A DNA stretch of 64,000 nucleotides from Rhodococcus sp. 06-235-1A. GTDB taxonomy: Bacteria; Actinomycetota; Actinomycetes; Mycobacteriales; Mycobacteriaceae. A program made the position numbers and the translations under genes. Below, piece after piece: positions 1 through 9,654 of this stretch (positions are counted from its first letter, which is position 1; the number at the start of each line of letters is the position of its first letter). The DNA lies in NCBI RefSeq assembly GCF_002258785.1, contig NZ_NOYI01000003.1:310001-374000 (forward strand), in the 5' to 3' direction. The notes beneath the pieces are model-generated. The model made no database searches and was not told where the DNA came from. It saw only the letters and a program-made list of their open reading frames with translations.

Positions 1-1650
1 TTCCTGCCCGACGGACGGCAGCTCCTCGACGGTGTCGGGTTTCGCGTCGGCGACGGTGCCAAGACGGCGTTGATCGGTCCCAACGGAACCGGCAAGACGA
101 CACTGACTCGGATCATCGCAGGTGACGAGATCACCGACGAGGGTTCGGTGTCGAGTTCCGGCTCCCTCGGAGTGATGCGGCAGTTCGTCGGCCAGTTGCG
201 CGACGACTCGACCGTGCGCGATCTGCTGCTGTCCGTCGCATCCCCGGCCGTCCGGGCTGCAGCTGCGGCACTCGACGCTGCCGAGAACACGATGATCGAG
301 GTCGACGACGAGAAGACCCAGATGAAATACGCGCAGGCTCTCTCGGACTGGGGCGACGTCGGAGGCTACGAACTCGAGCCGTTCTGGGACAAGGTCACCA
401 CCGCAGCTCTCGGCATGCCGTTCGACCGCGCGAAGTGGCGCGCTGCGTCGACGCTCAGTGGTGGTGAGCAGAAGCGTCTGGTGCTCGAAGCGCTTTTCGC
501 CGGGCCGGACAACCTGTTGCTTCTCGACGAGCCGGACAACTACCTCGACGTGCCGGGCAAGCGTTGGCTGGAGGCGACCATTCGCGACTCGGACAAGTCG
601 GTGCTGTTCATCAGCCACGATCGCGAATTGATCGCCAATGCCGCGAACCGGATCGTGACCCTGGAACCGGGCGTCAGCGGTGCGACGTCCTGGGTGCACG
701 GCGGCGGGTTCGCGACCTATCACGCTGCGCGCGAGGACCGGAATGCTCGGCTCGACGAACTGAGACGGCGGTGGGACGAGGAACTGGTCAAATTACGCGC
801 GCTGGTGTTGCGACTGCGTGAGAAGGCGAAGTTCAACGACGGAGTGGCCGCGCGTTATCACGCGTCCCAGACTCGGTTGGCCAAATTCGAGGAGGCCGGA
901 CCGCCGGAGGCGGTGCCGTTGAAGCAGCATGTCACCGTCCGTCTTCGAGGCGGGCGAACAGCCAAGCGCGCGTTGGTGTGTACGGCGCTGGAACTGACCG
1001 GCCTGATGAAGCCCTTCGACACCGAGATCTGGTACGGAGACCGCGTTGCGGTGCTCGGGTCCAACGGTTCCGGTAAGTCTCACTTTCTCCGATTGCTCGC
1101 CAACGGTGGGACCGATCCGGAGAAGGAACACGAACCGGTGCAGGAATTGGCACTGGAGCCGGTTCCCCACACCGGCACGGCTGTCCTCGGTGCACGGGTG
1201 CGACCGGGCCTGTTCGCGCAGACCCACACTCGCCCCGATCTGGCGGGTAACACGTTGCTCGACATCTTGCACATGGGCAACGAACACCGTGACGGCATGG
1301 GGCGCGAGGCCGCAGGCCGGGCGTTGGATCGCTACGGTCTGGCTCGCGCGGCCGAGCAGTCCTACGACAATCTCTCGGGTGGACAGCAGGCCCGAGTGCA
1401 GATTCTTCTTCTCGAACTCTCGGGCGCAACACTGTTGCTGCTGGACGAGCCGACCGACAACCTCGATCTGATGTCCGCCGACGCACTGGAGGACGCGATC
1501 GCGGCGTTCGAGGGCACTGTCATCGCAGTGACCCACGACCGATGGTTCGCCCGTAGTTTCGACCGATTTCTGGTGTTCGGCAGTACCGGGCAGGCCTACG
1601 AATCCGACGAGCCCGTATGGGACGAAAAGCGAGTGCAGCGCGCGCGGTAG
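1..1650 (+). CDS. ABC-F family ATP-binding protein (5' end outside window)
   Basis: The frame is open from the first base, so the true start lies upstream; only about 25 residues precede the first P-loop, so little is missing. Two ABC cassettes sit in tandem with no membrane segment. The first has Walker A GPNGTGKTT, signature LSGGEQKRL, Walker B LLLLDEPDNYLD and an H-loop (SHDREL). The second has GSNGSGKSH, LSGGQQARV, LLLLDEPTDNLD and THDRWF. This is the ABC-F plan: soluble twin ATPases that act on ribosomes (translation factors or antibiotic-protection proteins) rather than on transport. Which subfamily it belongs to cannot be told here. It ends 11 bp before cysG, so the two may be co-transcribed. 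Confidence 0.9.
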   Translation, partial: FLPDGRQLLDGVGFRVGDGAKTALIGPNGTGKTTLTRIIAGDEITDEGSVSSSGSLGVMRQFVGQLRDDSTVRDLLLSVASPAVRAAAAALDAAENTMIEVDDEKTQMKYAQALSDWGDVGGYELEPFWDKVTTAALGMPFDRAKWRAASTLSGGEQKRLVLEALFAGPDNLLLLDEPDNYLDVPGKRWLEATIRDSDKSVLFISHDRELIANAANRIVTLEPGVSGATSWVHGGGFATYHAAREDRNARLDELRRRWDEELVKLRALVLRLREKAKFNDGVAARYHASQTRLAKFEEAGPPEAVPLKQHVTVRLRGGRTAKRALVCTALELTGLMKPFDTEIWYGDRVAVLGSNGSGKSHFLRLLANGGTDPEKEHEPVQELALEPVPHTGTAVLGARVRPGLFAQTHTRPDLAGNTLLDILHMGNEHRDGMGREAAGRALDRYGLARAAEQSYDNLSGGQQARVQILLLELSGATLLLLDEPTDNLDLMSADALEDAIAAFEGTVIAVTHDRWFARSFDRFLVFGSTGQAYESDEPVWDEKRVQRAR

Positions 1651-1661
1651 CGTTTCCTCCC

Positions 1662-2897
1662 GTGAACGCGACTGACTCTCCCTATCTGGTCGGCCTGAAT
1701 CTCGACGGCCGCCGCGTCGTCGTGGTCGGGGGCGGCACCGTCGCGCAGCGCAGATTGCCGCTGCTCATCTCGTCCGGAGCCGTGGTGCACGTCATCACTC
1801 GAGAAGCCACGCCCGCGGTGGAGGCCATGGCGACCGCCGGACAGGTGACTCTCGAATTGCGCGACTACCGCCACGGCGACCTTGCCGACGCCTGGTACGC
1901 CATCGCCTGCACCGACGAGGCCGAGACCAACGTTGCGATCGTCGCAGAGGCCACCGCATCCAAGATCTTCTGTGTTCGGGCCGATATCGCCAAGGACGGC
2001 ACCGCGGTCACTCCGGCCTCGGCCGAGTGGGACGGCCTGACCCTCGGTGTGCTGGCAGGCGGCGAACATCGGCGTTCCGCCGCTGTTCGCAACGCGGTGA
2101 TCGAGGCCCTGCAGTCCGGGGTCGTCGCGGACTCGGCCCACGCGCCGATGACCGGCGTCGCGCTGGTCGGTGGAGGCCCCGGCGATCCGGATCTCATCAC
2201 CGTCCGGGGCCGCAGACTGCTTGCCTACGCCGACGTCGTGGTGGCCGATCGCCTTGCTCCGCCGGAGCTGCTCGCCGAGCTGGGTCCGCATGTCGAGGTC
2301 ATCGACGCCTCGAAGATTCCGTACGGCCGCGCGATGGCTCAGGAAGCGATCAACCAGGCGTTGATCGACGGCGCCAAGGCGGGCAAGTTCGTCGTCCGGC
2401 TCAAGGGCGGCGATCCCTACGTGTTCGGTCGGGGATACGAGGAACTCGAAGCGCTGGCAGCCGAGGGTATTCCGGTCACGGTCGTGCCCGGTATCACCAG
2501 TGCCATCTCGGTACCATCCTCCGCTGGAATCCCGGTGACACATCGGGCCGTCACCCACGAGTTCGTCGTCGTCAGCGGCCATGTTGCACCCGATCACCCC
2601 GATTCGCTGGTCGACTGGGACGCGCTCGCCAAGCTCAAAGGCACCATCGTGCTGCTGATGGCCGTCGAGCGGATCGGGAAGTTCGCCGACGTGCTCGTCG
2701 CCGGTGGACGGCCGTCCGACACCCCGGTCATCGTTGTGCAGGAGGGCACCATGCGTACGCAGCGTGAAGTTCGGGCGGACCTGAGCACCGTCGCCGAGGC
2801 CGTTCGCGAAGCAGGGATCAGGCCTCCCGCCATCGTGGTCATCGGAACCGTTGCCGGTTTCTCCGTGAACGCCGGTAACGTGAACGCTCGTGCCTGA
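1662..2897 (+). CDS. cysG: Siroheme synthase: precorrin-2 dehydrogenase / uroporphyrinogen-III C-methyltransferase
   Basis: This 411-residue fusion makes precursors of sirohaem, the cofactor of sulfite and nitrite reductases. Residues 1 to about 150 form a Rossmann unit with the NAD-binding run VVVVGGGTVAQ. Residues about 165-411 form the SAM-dependent methyltransferase, with VALVGGGPGDPDLITVR, VRLKGGDPYVFGRG and VVPGITSAISVP. I chose the GTG at 1662 because the longer reading starts inside the preceding gene with unlikely residues. The order cysG then efpA matches M. tuberculosis Rv2847c-Rv2846c. The last 8 bp overlap the next gene. Confidence 0.93.
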   Translation: MNATDSPYLVGLNLDGRRVVVVGGGTVAQRRLPLLISSGAVVHVITREATPAVEAMATAGQVTLELRDYRHGDLADAWYAIACTDEAETNVAIVAEATASKIFCVRADIAKDGTAVTPASAEWDGLTLGVLAGGEHRRSAAVRNAVIEALQSGVVADSAHAPMTGVALVGGGPGDPDLITVRGRRLLAYADVVVADRLAPPELLAELGPHVEVIDASKIPYGRAMAQEAINQALIDGAKAGKFVVRLKGGDPYVFGRGYEELEALAAEGIPVTVVPGITSAISVPSSAGIPVTHRAVTHEFVVVSGHVAPDHPDSLVDWDALAKLKGTIVLLMAVERIGKFADVLVAGGRPSDTPVIVVQEGTMRTQREVRADLSTVAEAVREAGIRPPAIVVIGTVAGFSVNAGNVNARA

Positions 2898-4392
2898 GTC
2901 ATCGATGTCCCAGACCTCCGCCACCGAGATCAAATATCCGGTGACGACCCGAGCGTTCGGGATGGCGATCATCGTCCTGAGTGGCCTGCAGCTGATGGTG
3001 GTGCTCGACGGCACCGTCGCCAACCTGGCCCTGGCACCCCTGCAGGCCGATCTCGGGCTGTCCGACGCCGGCCGCAACTGGGTGCTGACGTCGTACGCCC
3101 TGGCCTTCGGCGGACTGATGCTGCTCGGCGGCAGGCTCGGCGATGCATTCGGTCGCAAGAAGATGTTCCTGGCCGGCGTGGTGCTGTTCACGATCGCATC
3201 GCTGCTGTGCGGCCTCGCGGTCAACGAAGCCACGCTGGTCGCGGCTCGCGCGCTGCAGGGCGTCGGGGCCGCCGTGGCGTCGCCCACGGCATTCGCGCTG
3301 GTGGCCACCACCTTCGCACCGGGCCCGGTCCGCAATCAGGCCATCGCAATCTATGCGGCCATGACGGGTGTCGGTTCCATTGCCGGGCTGATCATCGGCG
3401 GTGCGCTGACCGAGGTGTCCTGGCGCTGGATCTTCCTGATCAATGTGCCGATCGGCGTGGTCATCGTGGTTCTCGCGATCGTGTCGCTGCAGGAGACGGT
3501 GGGCGCTAAGTTGGCTCTCGACGTTCCCGGCGCGATTCTGGCCACACTGGGCTGCACCGGCGTGGTGCTGGCTCTGAGCGAGGGCACCGAACTGGGCTGG
3601 ACCAATCCGATCGTCGTCATCTCGCTCATCGCTGGGTTGCTCTTCCTCGGATTGTTCCTCCTGGTCGAGCGTCGTGCCGACAATCCGCTGCTGCCGTTCT
3701 CGCTGTTCCGCAACCGGGATCGGGTCGCGACCTTCGTGGCCATTTTCTTCGCCGGCGGAGTGATGTTCTGCCTCGCCGCCTACGTGGCCCTGTTCGTCCA
3801 GGACATCCTGGGATACAGCCCGCTTCATGCCGGTCTGGCGTTCGTGCCGTTCGCTTTCGGGCTCGGAGCTGCCGCGTTCCTGGCCTCGCAACTGGTGACC
3901 CGAATCGCTCCCCGCTGGTTGATTCTGAGCGGTGCCGTCATCATGGTCGGCTGGCTCATGGTGTCGGTCACGACGATGAATGCGGACTCGTCGTACTTCC
4001 CCGGACTGTTCTTCCCCGTCATCGGCATCGGCTTCGGTGTCGGACTGACGGTCGTGCCGCTCCCGCTGTGCGCCATCGCCGGAGTGAGCCCCACCGAAAT
4101 AGGGCCGTTGACGGCGATTTCCCTGGTTGCTCAAACCCTCGGCGGCCCGTTGGCCTTGGCCGTCATCGGTGCGCTGGTCACCTCGCGCACCCTCTCACTG
4201 GGCGGCATCTCGGGTCCGGCGACGCTGATGAACGACAACCAGCTCGATGCATTGAGCTCGGGCTACATGTTCGCGTTGTTCTGCTGCGCCGTCTGCGCCG
4301 TGATAGCCGGCTTCGCGGCCCTCTTCATCCGATTCACCCCGCAGCAGGTCGCCCAGGCCCAGGCAGCTCAAGAAGACGCCCAGAAAGGCTGA
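2890..4392 (+). CDS. efpA: EfpA-like MFS efflux transporter (DHA2, 14 TM)
   Basis: This is a 500-residue major facilitator of the drug:H+ antiporter-2 type, with about 14 hydrophobic segments. Motif A appears as GGRLGDAFGRKK after TM2, and the first helix carries VVLDGTVANLALAPLQADLG, typical of QacA/EmrB-type exporters. Its position directly after cysG and upstream of proS mirrors M. tuberculosis efpA, on which the name rests. It starts at a GTG overlapping the cysG stop (an alternative ATG lies at 2905). The substrate is unknown; EfpA homologues are membrane exporters implicated in drug and lipid transport. It converges on mgtE with a 13 bp gap. Confidence 0.85.
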   Translation: MPESSMSQTSATEIKYPVTTRAFGMAIIVLSGLQLMVVLDGTVANLALAPLQADLGLSDAGRNWVLTSYALAFGGLMLLGGRLGDAFGRKKMFLAGVVLFTIASLLCGLAVNEATLVAARALQGVGAAVASPTAFALVATTFAPGPVRNQAIAIYAAMTGVGSIAGLIIGGALTEVSWRWIFLINVPIGVVIVVLAIVSLQETVGAKLALDVPGAILATLGCTGVVLALSEGTELGWTNPIVVISLIAGLLFLGLFLLVERRADNPLLPFSLFRNRDRVATFVAIFFAGGVMFCLAAYVALFVQDILGYSPLHAGLAFVPFAFGLGAAAFLASQLVTRIAPRWLILSGAVIMVGWLMVSVTTMNADSSYFPGLFFPVIGIGFGVGLTVVPLPLCAIAGVSPTEIGPLTAISLVAQTLGGPLALAVIGALVTSRTLSLGGISGPATLMNDNQLDALSSGYMFALFCCAVCAVIAGFAALFIRFTPQQVAQAQAAQEDAQKG

Positions 4393-4405
4393 CCAGCAGG
4401 GCCGA

Positions 4406-5773
4406 TCACACGCCCAGCACGGCCTTCGCGATGAGGAAGTAGACGATCAATCCCGTCGCATCGCAGAAGGTGGAGATGAAAGGCGTCGAGAACACCGCGG
4501 GATCGACGCCGATCTTCTTGGCAAGGAGAGGCATTGCACCGCCGACCGTGGCCGCAAGTGTGCAGATCGACAGCAGCGTGGTTCCGATCACGACGCCGAG
4601 GTGCCAGTCGTAGACGAGGCCTGCGATGACGAAGCCCAAGGTGCCCAGCATCGCACCCATCGTCGCTCCGACCCGAACCTCGCGAAACAGCACGGCGGCT
4701 ATGTCCCGCGGTCGCACGTCACCCAGCGCGAGTGCCCGCGTGACAGTGGTCGCGGCCTGCGAGCCGGTGTTGCCGCCGGTTCCGGTCAGCAACGGAATGA
4801 ACAGTGCGAGAGTGACGACTGCGGCGAGCGCGTGCTCGAATATCTCGAGAACCTGCACCGTGAGGATGGCCGACAGCGCGAGCACCAGCAACCACACCAC
4901 GCGAGAGCGAACGATGGACAGCACCGGCGTCGACAGATACGGCCGTCGCAGCGGCTCGGAGCCGCCGGCACGGGCAGCGTCCTCGTCCTCGGCTTCTTCC
5001 AGGATTCGAGAGGACTGCTCGACCGTGAGAATGCCGATCAGTCGTTGCTCGGAATCGACCACCACCACCGCCGGACTGCGGTGCTCGAAGCACAGCCGTG
5101 CGGCCTCCTCCGCCGACGAATCGGCCTCGACCACTGGATGATCCGAGTACAGATCGCCGACCGGAGTGCTCGGTACCGCCGTCGCCAGATCGGCGAGGGT
5201 CACCACCCCCAGCAGAGTTCGGTGATCGTCGGTGATCGGCAACAGGTACACCGACTCCGCGTCCGAACCGGTGCGCCGGACGGCATCGAGCGCGTCGCCA
5301 GCGGTCGCGGCGGTTCGTAGCCGAACGAACTCCGGGCTCATGCGGCGGCCGACCGATCTGCGGTCGTATCCCATCATGGGGGCGGTGAGTGCGCGTTCGT
5401 CGGGCGACAAGCCCACCAACAACCGATGCGCGACGTTGGAGGGGAGTTCGTCGAGCAACTCGACGCGGTCGTCCGGGTCGAGCTCCTCGAACAGAGCGAT
5501 CACATCGTAGCTGCGGAGACATTCGAACAACTCGCCGCGAACGGTGGCGTCGAAGCGCTCGAAGACCGCCACCGCCTCATCCTTGGGCAGAAGGCGAAAC
5601 AACACCGCGCGCCGAGACGAGTCGACACGCTCGAGCACGCGGACCGCATCGGTCGTCGACAGCTCGGCCATCAGAGTGGACAGGGCGGCCATGTCACGGT
5701 CGGTCAGGAGTTCGGACGTTCGTGTCATGATGGCGTCGAGAGTTTGAAGCACGAATCCATTTTGCCCTGTCAC
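4406..5773 (-). CDS. mgtE: Magnesium transporter MgtE
   Basis: The 455-residue protein has the full MgtE layout. An N-terminal superhelical domain (about 20-140) contains ELDPDDRVELLDELPS. A CBS pair (about 145-270) contains YLLPITDDHRTLLGVVTLAD and VVVVDSEQRLIGILTVEQ. A C-terminal membrane domain has about five helices with the pore-region PLLTGTGGNTGSQAATT. In this family the cytosolic domains sense Mg2+ and gate the channel. The start shown is a GTG; an in-frame ATG at 5728 (MTRTSELL) is a plausible alternative because the first 15 residues look non-conserved. No riboswitch is visible upstream. Confidence 0.95.
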   Translation of the reverse strand: MTGQNGFVLQTLDAIMTRTSELLTDRDMAALSTLMAELSTTDAVRVLERVDSSRRAVLFRLLPKDEAVAVFERFDATVRGELFECLRSYDVIALFEELDPDDRVELLDELPSNVAHRLLVGLSPDERALTAPMMGYDRRSVGRRMSPEFVRLRTAATAGDALDAVRRTGSDAESVYLLPITDDHRTLLGVVTLADLATAVPSTPVGDLYSDHPVVEADSSAEEAARLCFEHRSPAVVVVDSEQRLIGILTVEQSSRILEEAEDEDAARAGGSEPLRRPYLSTPVLSIVRSRVVWLLVLALSAILTVQVLEIFEHALAAVVTLALFIPLLTGTGGNTGSQAATTVTRALALGDVRPRDIAAVLFREVRVGATMGAMLGTLGFVIAGLVYDWHLGVVIGTTLLSICTLAATVGGAMPLLAKKIGVDPAVFSTPFISTFCDATGLIVYFLIAKAVLGV

Positions 5774-5806
5774 ACCTCGGTGCAGAGCCCTGCGGGGCCG
5801 GCTCGG

Positions 5807-7018
5807 TCAGCGCGAGAGGTCCGCCCGATCCGCTGCGGCCTGGCCCGAATCCCAGCCCTCGGCGTCCAGGCGAGGACCGCGCATCGGCTTTGCCGTCGGG
5901 AACAGTCGATCGAACTCGGCTTCGACCGCAACCGTCTGTGCGGCGAGTATCGGGAGCAGATCTCCGGATTCGTGACGCGCCTCCTCCAGGGCGTGCGCGT
6001 CGGCGTCGGTCAGGCGGTCTCCGATACGGACGGCGTATGCGTACAGGAACGCCTTGCCGAATGCAGCCGACCCGGCTTTCTTGCGCTTCTTCGCCTCCGG
6101 CGAATGGCCGAGGGCGCGGGTTGCCTGAACCAACAGGGAGGTGAACAACAATTCCGTCTGTTCCACATCCACCGGGGCACCCACCAGGGTTGCGACGGCG
6201 AACTCGGTGTCCCAGATCGCCTTGACACGGTTGGCAGTTCCGACGACGTGCAGCAGTTGCGCCTTGGCGGGCGCATGGGGGCCGTCGACATGAACACGTC
6301 GGCCGTGAATATCGATGTGGCCCTGCGAGAGCAGCATGGTGTCGATGGAGTAGCGCGTCATCAACTCCTGCGCCTTGGCCGTCAACGTTTCGGCTTCCTC
6401 CTCGAAATCCGTGGCGTCGGCCTTGGCCAGTAGGCCGCGAATCTTGCTCAGCATCTTGGTGTTCGGCGAGTCGGAGCCTGAAACACCCTGCAGTGTGGGA
6501 CGAACGCGCGGCCACTGGGACGGCTTGGCTCCCAGCTGCGGCCACCGGGGGAGTGTCTGCCATTGACCGAGCAGGGTCAGTACGTTCAGCCACTGATCAC
6601 TGGCAGCGATGTAATCGGACTTACCGGAGGAGTTCAGATATGCGGTCAGGAAATCCGGCGTGGCCTCGACTCGGGCCGCAACTCTGGGGAACTGCTCACA
6701 GATGGACGACATCTGATCCACCCAGTCCTGCGGGGCCCGTGAGTCGGCGTCGGTGAGGTCGGCCTGATGCAGCAGTACCGCTGCAGCGAGGTTGGCAACG
6801 GCCACCGTGTGCTGACGCCGCACGACGTGCACCAGATCCATGGGCTGCCAGCCGTTTTCGTACATCGTCTCGATCATGTTCGTCAGCGCCAGAGAGCCGA
6901 GTTCGGTCGCGTCCATCGACACCAGTCGATCTGCGACGTCGTCGGCGACGCGTTGGCTCTTGGCCTTTCCGACGGACGCGTCGGCACCGCGGCGGAGCAG
7001 TCCCGGAATCTCGTTCAT
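5807..7018 (-). CDS. DUF2786 domain protein
   Basis: A 403-residue soluble protein. Residues about 190-230 (KMLSKIRGLLAKAD, then TAKAQELMTRYSID) match the DUF2786 signature, a domain of unknown function found in actinobacteria and phages. The N-terminal 180 residues are helical and not recognisable to me. The C-terminal part holds a basic run (AKKRKKAGS) and acidic helices. The ATG at 7018 overlaps the stop of yaaA (ATGA), so translation is coupled to it. No catalytic motif is obvious, and no function is assigned. Confidence 0.85.
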   Translation of the reverse strand: MNEIPGLLRRGADASVGKAKSQRVADDVADRLVSMDATELGSLALTNMIETMYENGWQPMDLVHVVRRQHTVAVANLAAAVLLHQADLTDADSRAPQDWVDQMSSICEQFPRVAARVEATPDFLTAYLNSSGKSDYIAASDQWLNVLTLLGQWQTLPRWPQLGAKPSQWPRVRPTLQGVSGSDSPNTKMLSKIRGLLAKADATDFEEEAETLTAKAQELMTRYSIDTMLLSQGHIDIHGRRVHVDGPHAPAKAQLLHVVGTANRVKAIWDTEFAVATLVGAPVDVEQTELLFTSLLVQATRALGHSPEAKKRKKAGSAAFGKAFLYAYAVRIGDRLTDADAHALEEARHESGDLLPILAAQTVAVEAEFDRLFPTAKPMRGPRLDAEGWDSGQAAADRADLSR

Positions 7019-7776
7019 TCGGTGAGCACGATCAATTCGGTGTTCGACGCCACTTCGACTCGCAGGCCTGCCTTCGATGCCACGCGCGCAATGCCTTTCA
7101 CGTCTTTCGGCTCGGCTGTGGTGAGGGTCAACGCACGTGCCAGCAGTCCCTTGTGATGCTTGTTGAAGTGGCTCACCACCGATCGGCTGCCGTCGGGCTT
7201 CTCCGTGAGAACCGTTGCGGTGATCGCGCCCGGAACAGGACCGAGTTGTTGATAGGTGCCGGATCGTAGGTCGACGACGATGCCTTCGTCCTCGGCGTCG
7301 ATGGCATCGGAGAGTTCGGGCTTCCAATGTGATCGCAGCGTGCCGAAGTTCGGAATCGTCGATCCGCCGGAGAGTCGGTAGGACGGGATGGGGTCCGATG
7401 CGCGAACGGCTCCGAACAATGCCGAGCCGATCCACAGCCGTGCGTCCGCCCTGGCGCGACCGGCTCGGGTGAACGACGCCGCGTCGAGGGCGTCGTAGAG
7501 CACGCCGGTGTACCGCTTCAAGGCAGGCGTGGTGGGTGAGGTCCACAACCGGGCGTTGCGTTCGATCTCGTCGACCTGGGTGGGACCGAGGCCGAGCGCG
7601 GTGACGGACGCATCGACGTCGCCGGCGAGTTCGACCAGCGCATCGGCGAGCTTTCGGCGAAGCGGAAGGAGTGACGGCAACGACAGTCGGTCCAGATCGA
7701 GAGGTGCCCCGGAACCGCCGTCGGACTTCGTCTCGGAGGGAGGCAACAGAATCAGCACGGGCTCGAGGCTACTCAC
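7015..7776 (-). CDS. yaaA: YaaA family protein (peroxide-stress / DUF328)
   Basis: The 253-residue protein opens with LILLPPSETKSDGG, the conserved N-terminus of the YaaA (DUF328) family, and has SYRLSGGSTIPNFGTLRSHW and VVSHFNKHHKGLLARAL further on. In E. coli YaaA limits intracellular free iron and damage during hydrogen peroxide stress; structural work on the family points to DNA binding. The reading starts at a GTG, and another GTG six codons in is possible. It is the first gene of a two-gene unit with the DUF2786 protein. Divergent proS begins 51 bp away. Confidence 0.85.
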   Translation of the reverse strand: MSSLEPVLILLPPSETKSDGGSGAPLDLDRLSLPSLLPLRRKLADALVELAGDVDASVTALGLGPTQVDEIERNARLWTSPTTPALKRYTGVLYDALDAASFTRAGRARADARLWIGSALFGAVRASDPIPSYRLSGGSTIPNFGTLRSHWKPELSDAIDAEDEGIVVDLRSGTYQQLGPVPGAITATVLTEKPDGSRSVVSHFNKHHKGLLARALTLTTAEPKDVKGIARVASKAGLRVEVASNTELIVLTE

Positions 7777-7813
7777 TCCACGGCCGCCTGCTCACAGGTG
7801 CTGCGCGACCGAC

Positions 7814-7819
7814 TAGTCT
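7814..7819 (+). promoter_or_regulatory. Predicted -10 box (TAGTCT) of a leaderless proS mRNA
   Basis: TAGTCT fits the actinobacterial SigA -10 pattern TANNNT and lies 8 nt before the proS GTG, so transcription would begin at or next to the start codon. No Shine-Dalgarno sequence is present. The -35 region is weak. Confidence 0.5.
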
Positions 7820-7827
7820 GACAACCC

Positions 7828-9579
7828 GTGATCACCCGTCTTTCGCAGCTGTTCCTCCGCACTCTTCGAGACGACCCGGCCGACGCCGAGGTCGACAGCC
7901 ACAAGCTGTTGGTTCGCGCCGGTTACGTTCGTCGTATCGCGCCGGGCGTCTACTCCTGGCTGCCGCTCGGTCTGCGGGTGCTGCGGCAGGTCGAGCGTGT
8001 CGTGCGCGAGGAGATGAATGCCATCGGTGCGCAGGAGATCTCGCTGCCCGCACTGCTGCCACGCGAGCCGTACGAGACCACCAATCGGTGGACCGAATAC
8101 GGCGACGCGCTGTTCCGGCTGCAGGACCGCAAGGGCAACGACATGCTGCTGGGGCCCACCCACGAAGAGCTCTTCGCATTGACGGTGAAGGCCGAGTACA
8201 ACTCGTACAAGGATCTGCCGGTCACGCTCTACCAGATCCAGACCAAGTACCGGGACGAGGAGCGCCCCCGCGCGGGCATCCTCCGCGGACGCGAATTCGT
8301 CATGAAGGACTCCTACTCCTTCGACATGGACGAGGACGGACTGAAGAAGTCCTACGACGCTCATCGGGAGGCCTACCAGCGCATCTTCGCCAGGCTCGGT
8401 GTCTCGTATGTCATCGTCGCCGCGACGTCGGGGGCCATGGGCGGCAGCGCATCCGAGGAATTCCTGGCCGAGAGCGACATCGGCGAAGACACCTACGTCC
8501 GCTGCGTCGAATCGGGTTACGCCGCCAACGTCGAGGCCGTCACCACGCCTGCACCCGAGCCGCTCCCCATCGAGGGCCAGCCGGCCGCCGTCGACTACGA
8601 GACGGGCGAGACTCCGACCATCGCGACGTTGGTCGAATGGGCCAACAGCGCCGATCTGGGTCGCACCGTCACCGGGGCCGACACGCTCAAGAACATTCTG
8701 CTCAAGGTTCGGGGTGCCGAGGGGGAGTGGGAGCTGCTGGCGATCGGGCTGCCCGGTGACCGTGAGGTGGACGAGAAGCGGCTCGAAGCATCGCTCGAGC
8801 CCGCCGAGTTCGCTCTGCTGACCGACGCGGACTTCGCTGCCAATCCGTTCCTGGTCAAGGGCTACATCGGACCTCGCGGGTTGCAGGCGAACGGAGTTCG
8901 CTATCTCGTGGACCCGCGGGTGGTCGACGGCACGTCGTGGATCACCGGCGCGGACGTCAAGGGTAAGCACGTGGTGAACCTCGTTGCCGGTCGCGATTTC
9001 GTTCCCGACGGCACCATCGAAGCGGCGGAGGTGCGTGACGGCGACATGTCTCCCGACGGTCGTGGACCGCTGATCAGTGCCCGCGGAATCGAGATCGGGC
9101 ACATCTTCCAGCTCGGCTACAAGTACACCGACGCGTTCTCGGTCGACGTCCTGGGCGAGACCGGTAAGCCCGTCCGTCTGGTGCAGGGTTCCTACGGAGT
9201 CGGTGTCTCTCGCCTGGTGGCTGTGATCGCCGAGCAGATGCACGACGACAAGGGCCTGCGGTGGCCGTCGGAGGTTGCGCCCGCCGATGTCCATCTGGTG
9301 ATCGCGAACAAGGACGACGCGGCTCGCGCCGGCGCGGAATCGATTGCGACACAACTCGATACACAGGGTATCGAGGTTCTCTTCGACGATCGCAAGGCCT
9401 CGCCGGGAGTGAAGTTCAAGGACTCGGAACTGATCGGCGTTCCGCTCGTGGTCGTGCTCGGCCGTGGCTGGGCCGACGGCAAGGTCGAGATCCGCGATCG
9501 CTTCTCCGGTGAGAGCCGCGAGCTGGACATCGACTCGGCGGTCGAGGAGATCGTCAAGGCCGTGCGGCACACGCCGTAG
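7828..9579 (+). CDS. proS: Prolyl-tRNA synthetase
   Basis: Charges tRNA-Pro with proline in the cytosol. The 583-residue size and layout match bacterial-type ProS: the class II catalytic core (residues about 1-220 with [20 protein letters not shown] and GPTHEELF), an editing insertion domain (about 225-405), the rest of the core ([15 protein letters not shown]) and a C-terminal anticodon-binding domain ([28 protein letters not shown]). The GTG start fixes the conserved [13 protein letters not shown] terminus. The position matches Rv2845c in M. tuberculosis, although here mgtE, DUF2786 and yaaA separate it from efpA. Confidence 0.98.
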   Translation: MITRLSQLFLRTLRDDPADAEVDSHKLLVRAGYVRRIAPGVYSWLPLGLRVLRQVERVVREEMNAIGAQEISLPALLPREPYETTNRWTEYGDALFRLQDRKGNDMLLGPTHEELFALTVKAEYNSYKDLPVTLYQIQTKYRDEERPRAGILRGREFVMKDSYSFDMDEDGLKKSYDAHREAYQRIFARLGVSYVIVAATSGAMGGSASEEFLAESDIGEDTYVRCVESGYAANVEAVTTPAPEPLPIEGQPAAVDYETGETPTIATLVEWANSADLGRTVTGADTLKNILLKVRGAEGEWELLAIGLPGDREVDEKRLEASLEPAEFALLTDADFAANPFLVKGYIGPRGLQANGVRYLVDPRVVDGTSWITGADVKGKHVVNLVAGRDFVPDGTIEAAEVRDGDMSPDGRGPLISARGIEIGHIFQLGYKYTDAFSVDVLGETGKPVRLVQGSYGVGVSRLVAVIAEQMHDDKGLRWPSEVAPADVHLVIANKDDAARAGAESIATQLDTQGIEVLFDDRKASPGVKFKDSELIGVPLVVVLGRGWADGKVEIRDRFSGESRELDIDSAVEEIVKAVRHTP

Positions 9580-9620
9580 AACAGTACTGCGATCTGTGTG
9601 CGCGGTCGTTTACCCGCTGG

Positions 9621-9626
9621 TAGCTT
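9621..9626 (+). promoter_or_regulatory. Possible -10 box (TAGCTT) of the acyl-CoA dehydrogenase gene
   Basis: TAGCTT fits TANNNT. A start site about 7 nt downstream would give a leader of roughly 20 nt carrying the ribosome site GGAGAGG at 9641-9647, 7 nt before the GTG. No good -35 is visible. Confidence 0.3.
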
Positions 9627-9654
9627 CGGGTCAACGACTAGGAGAGGTCACACC

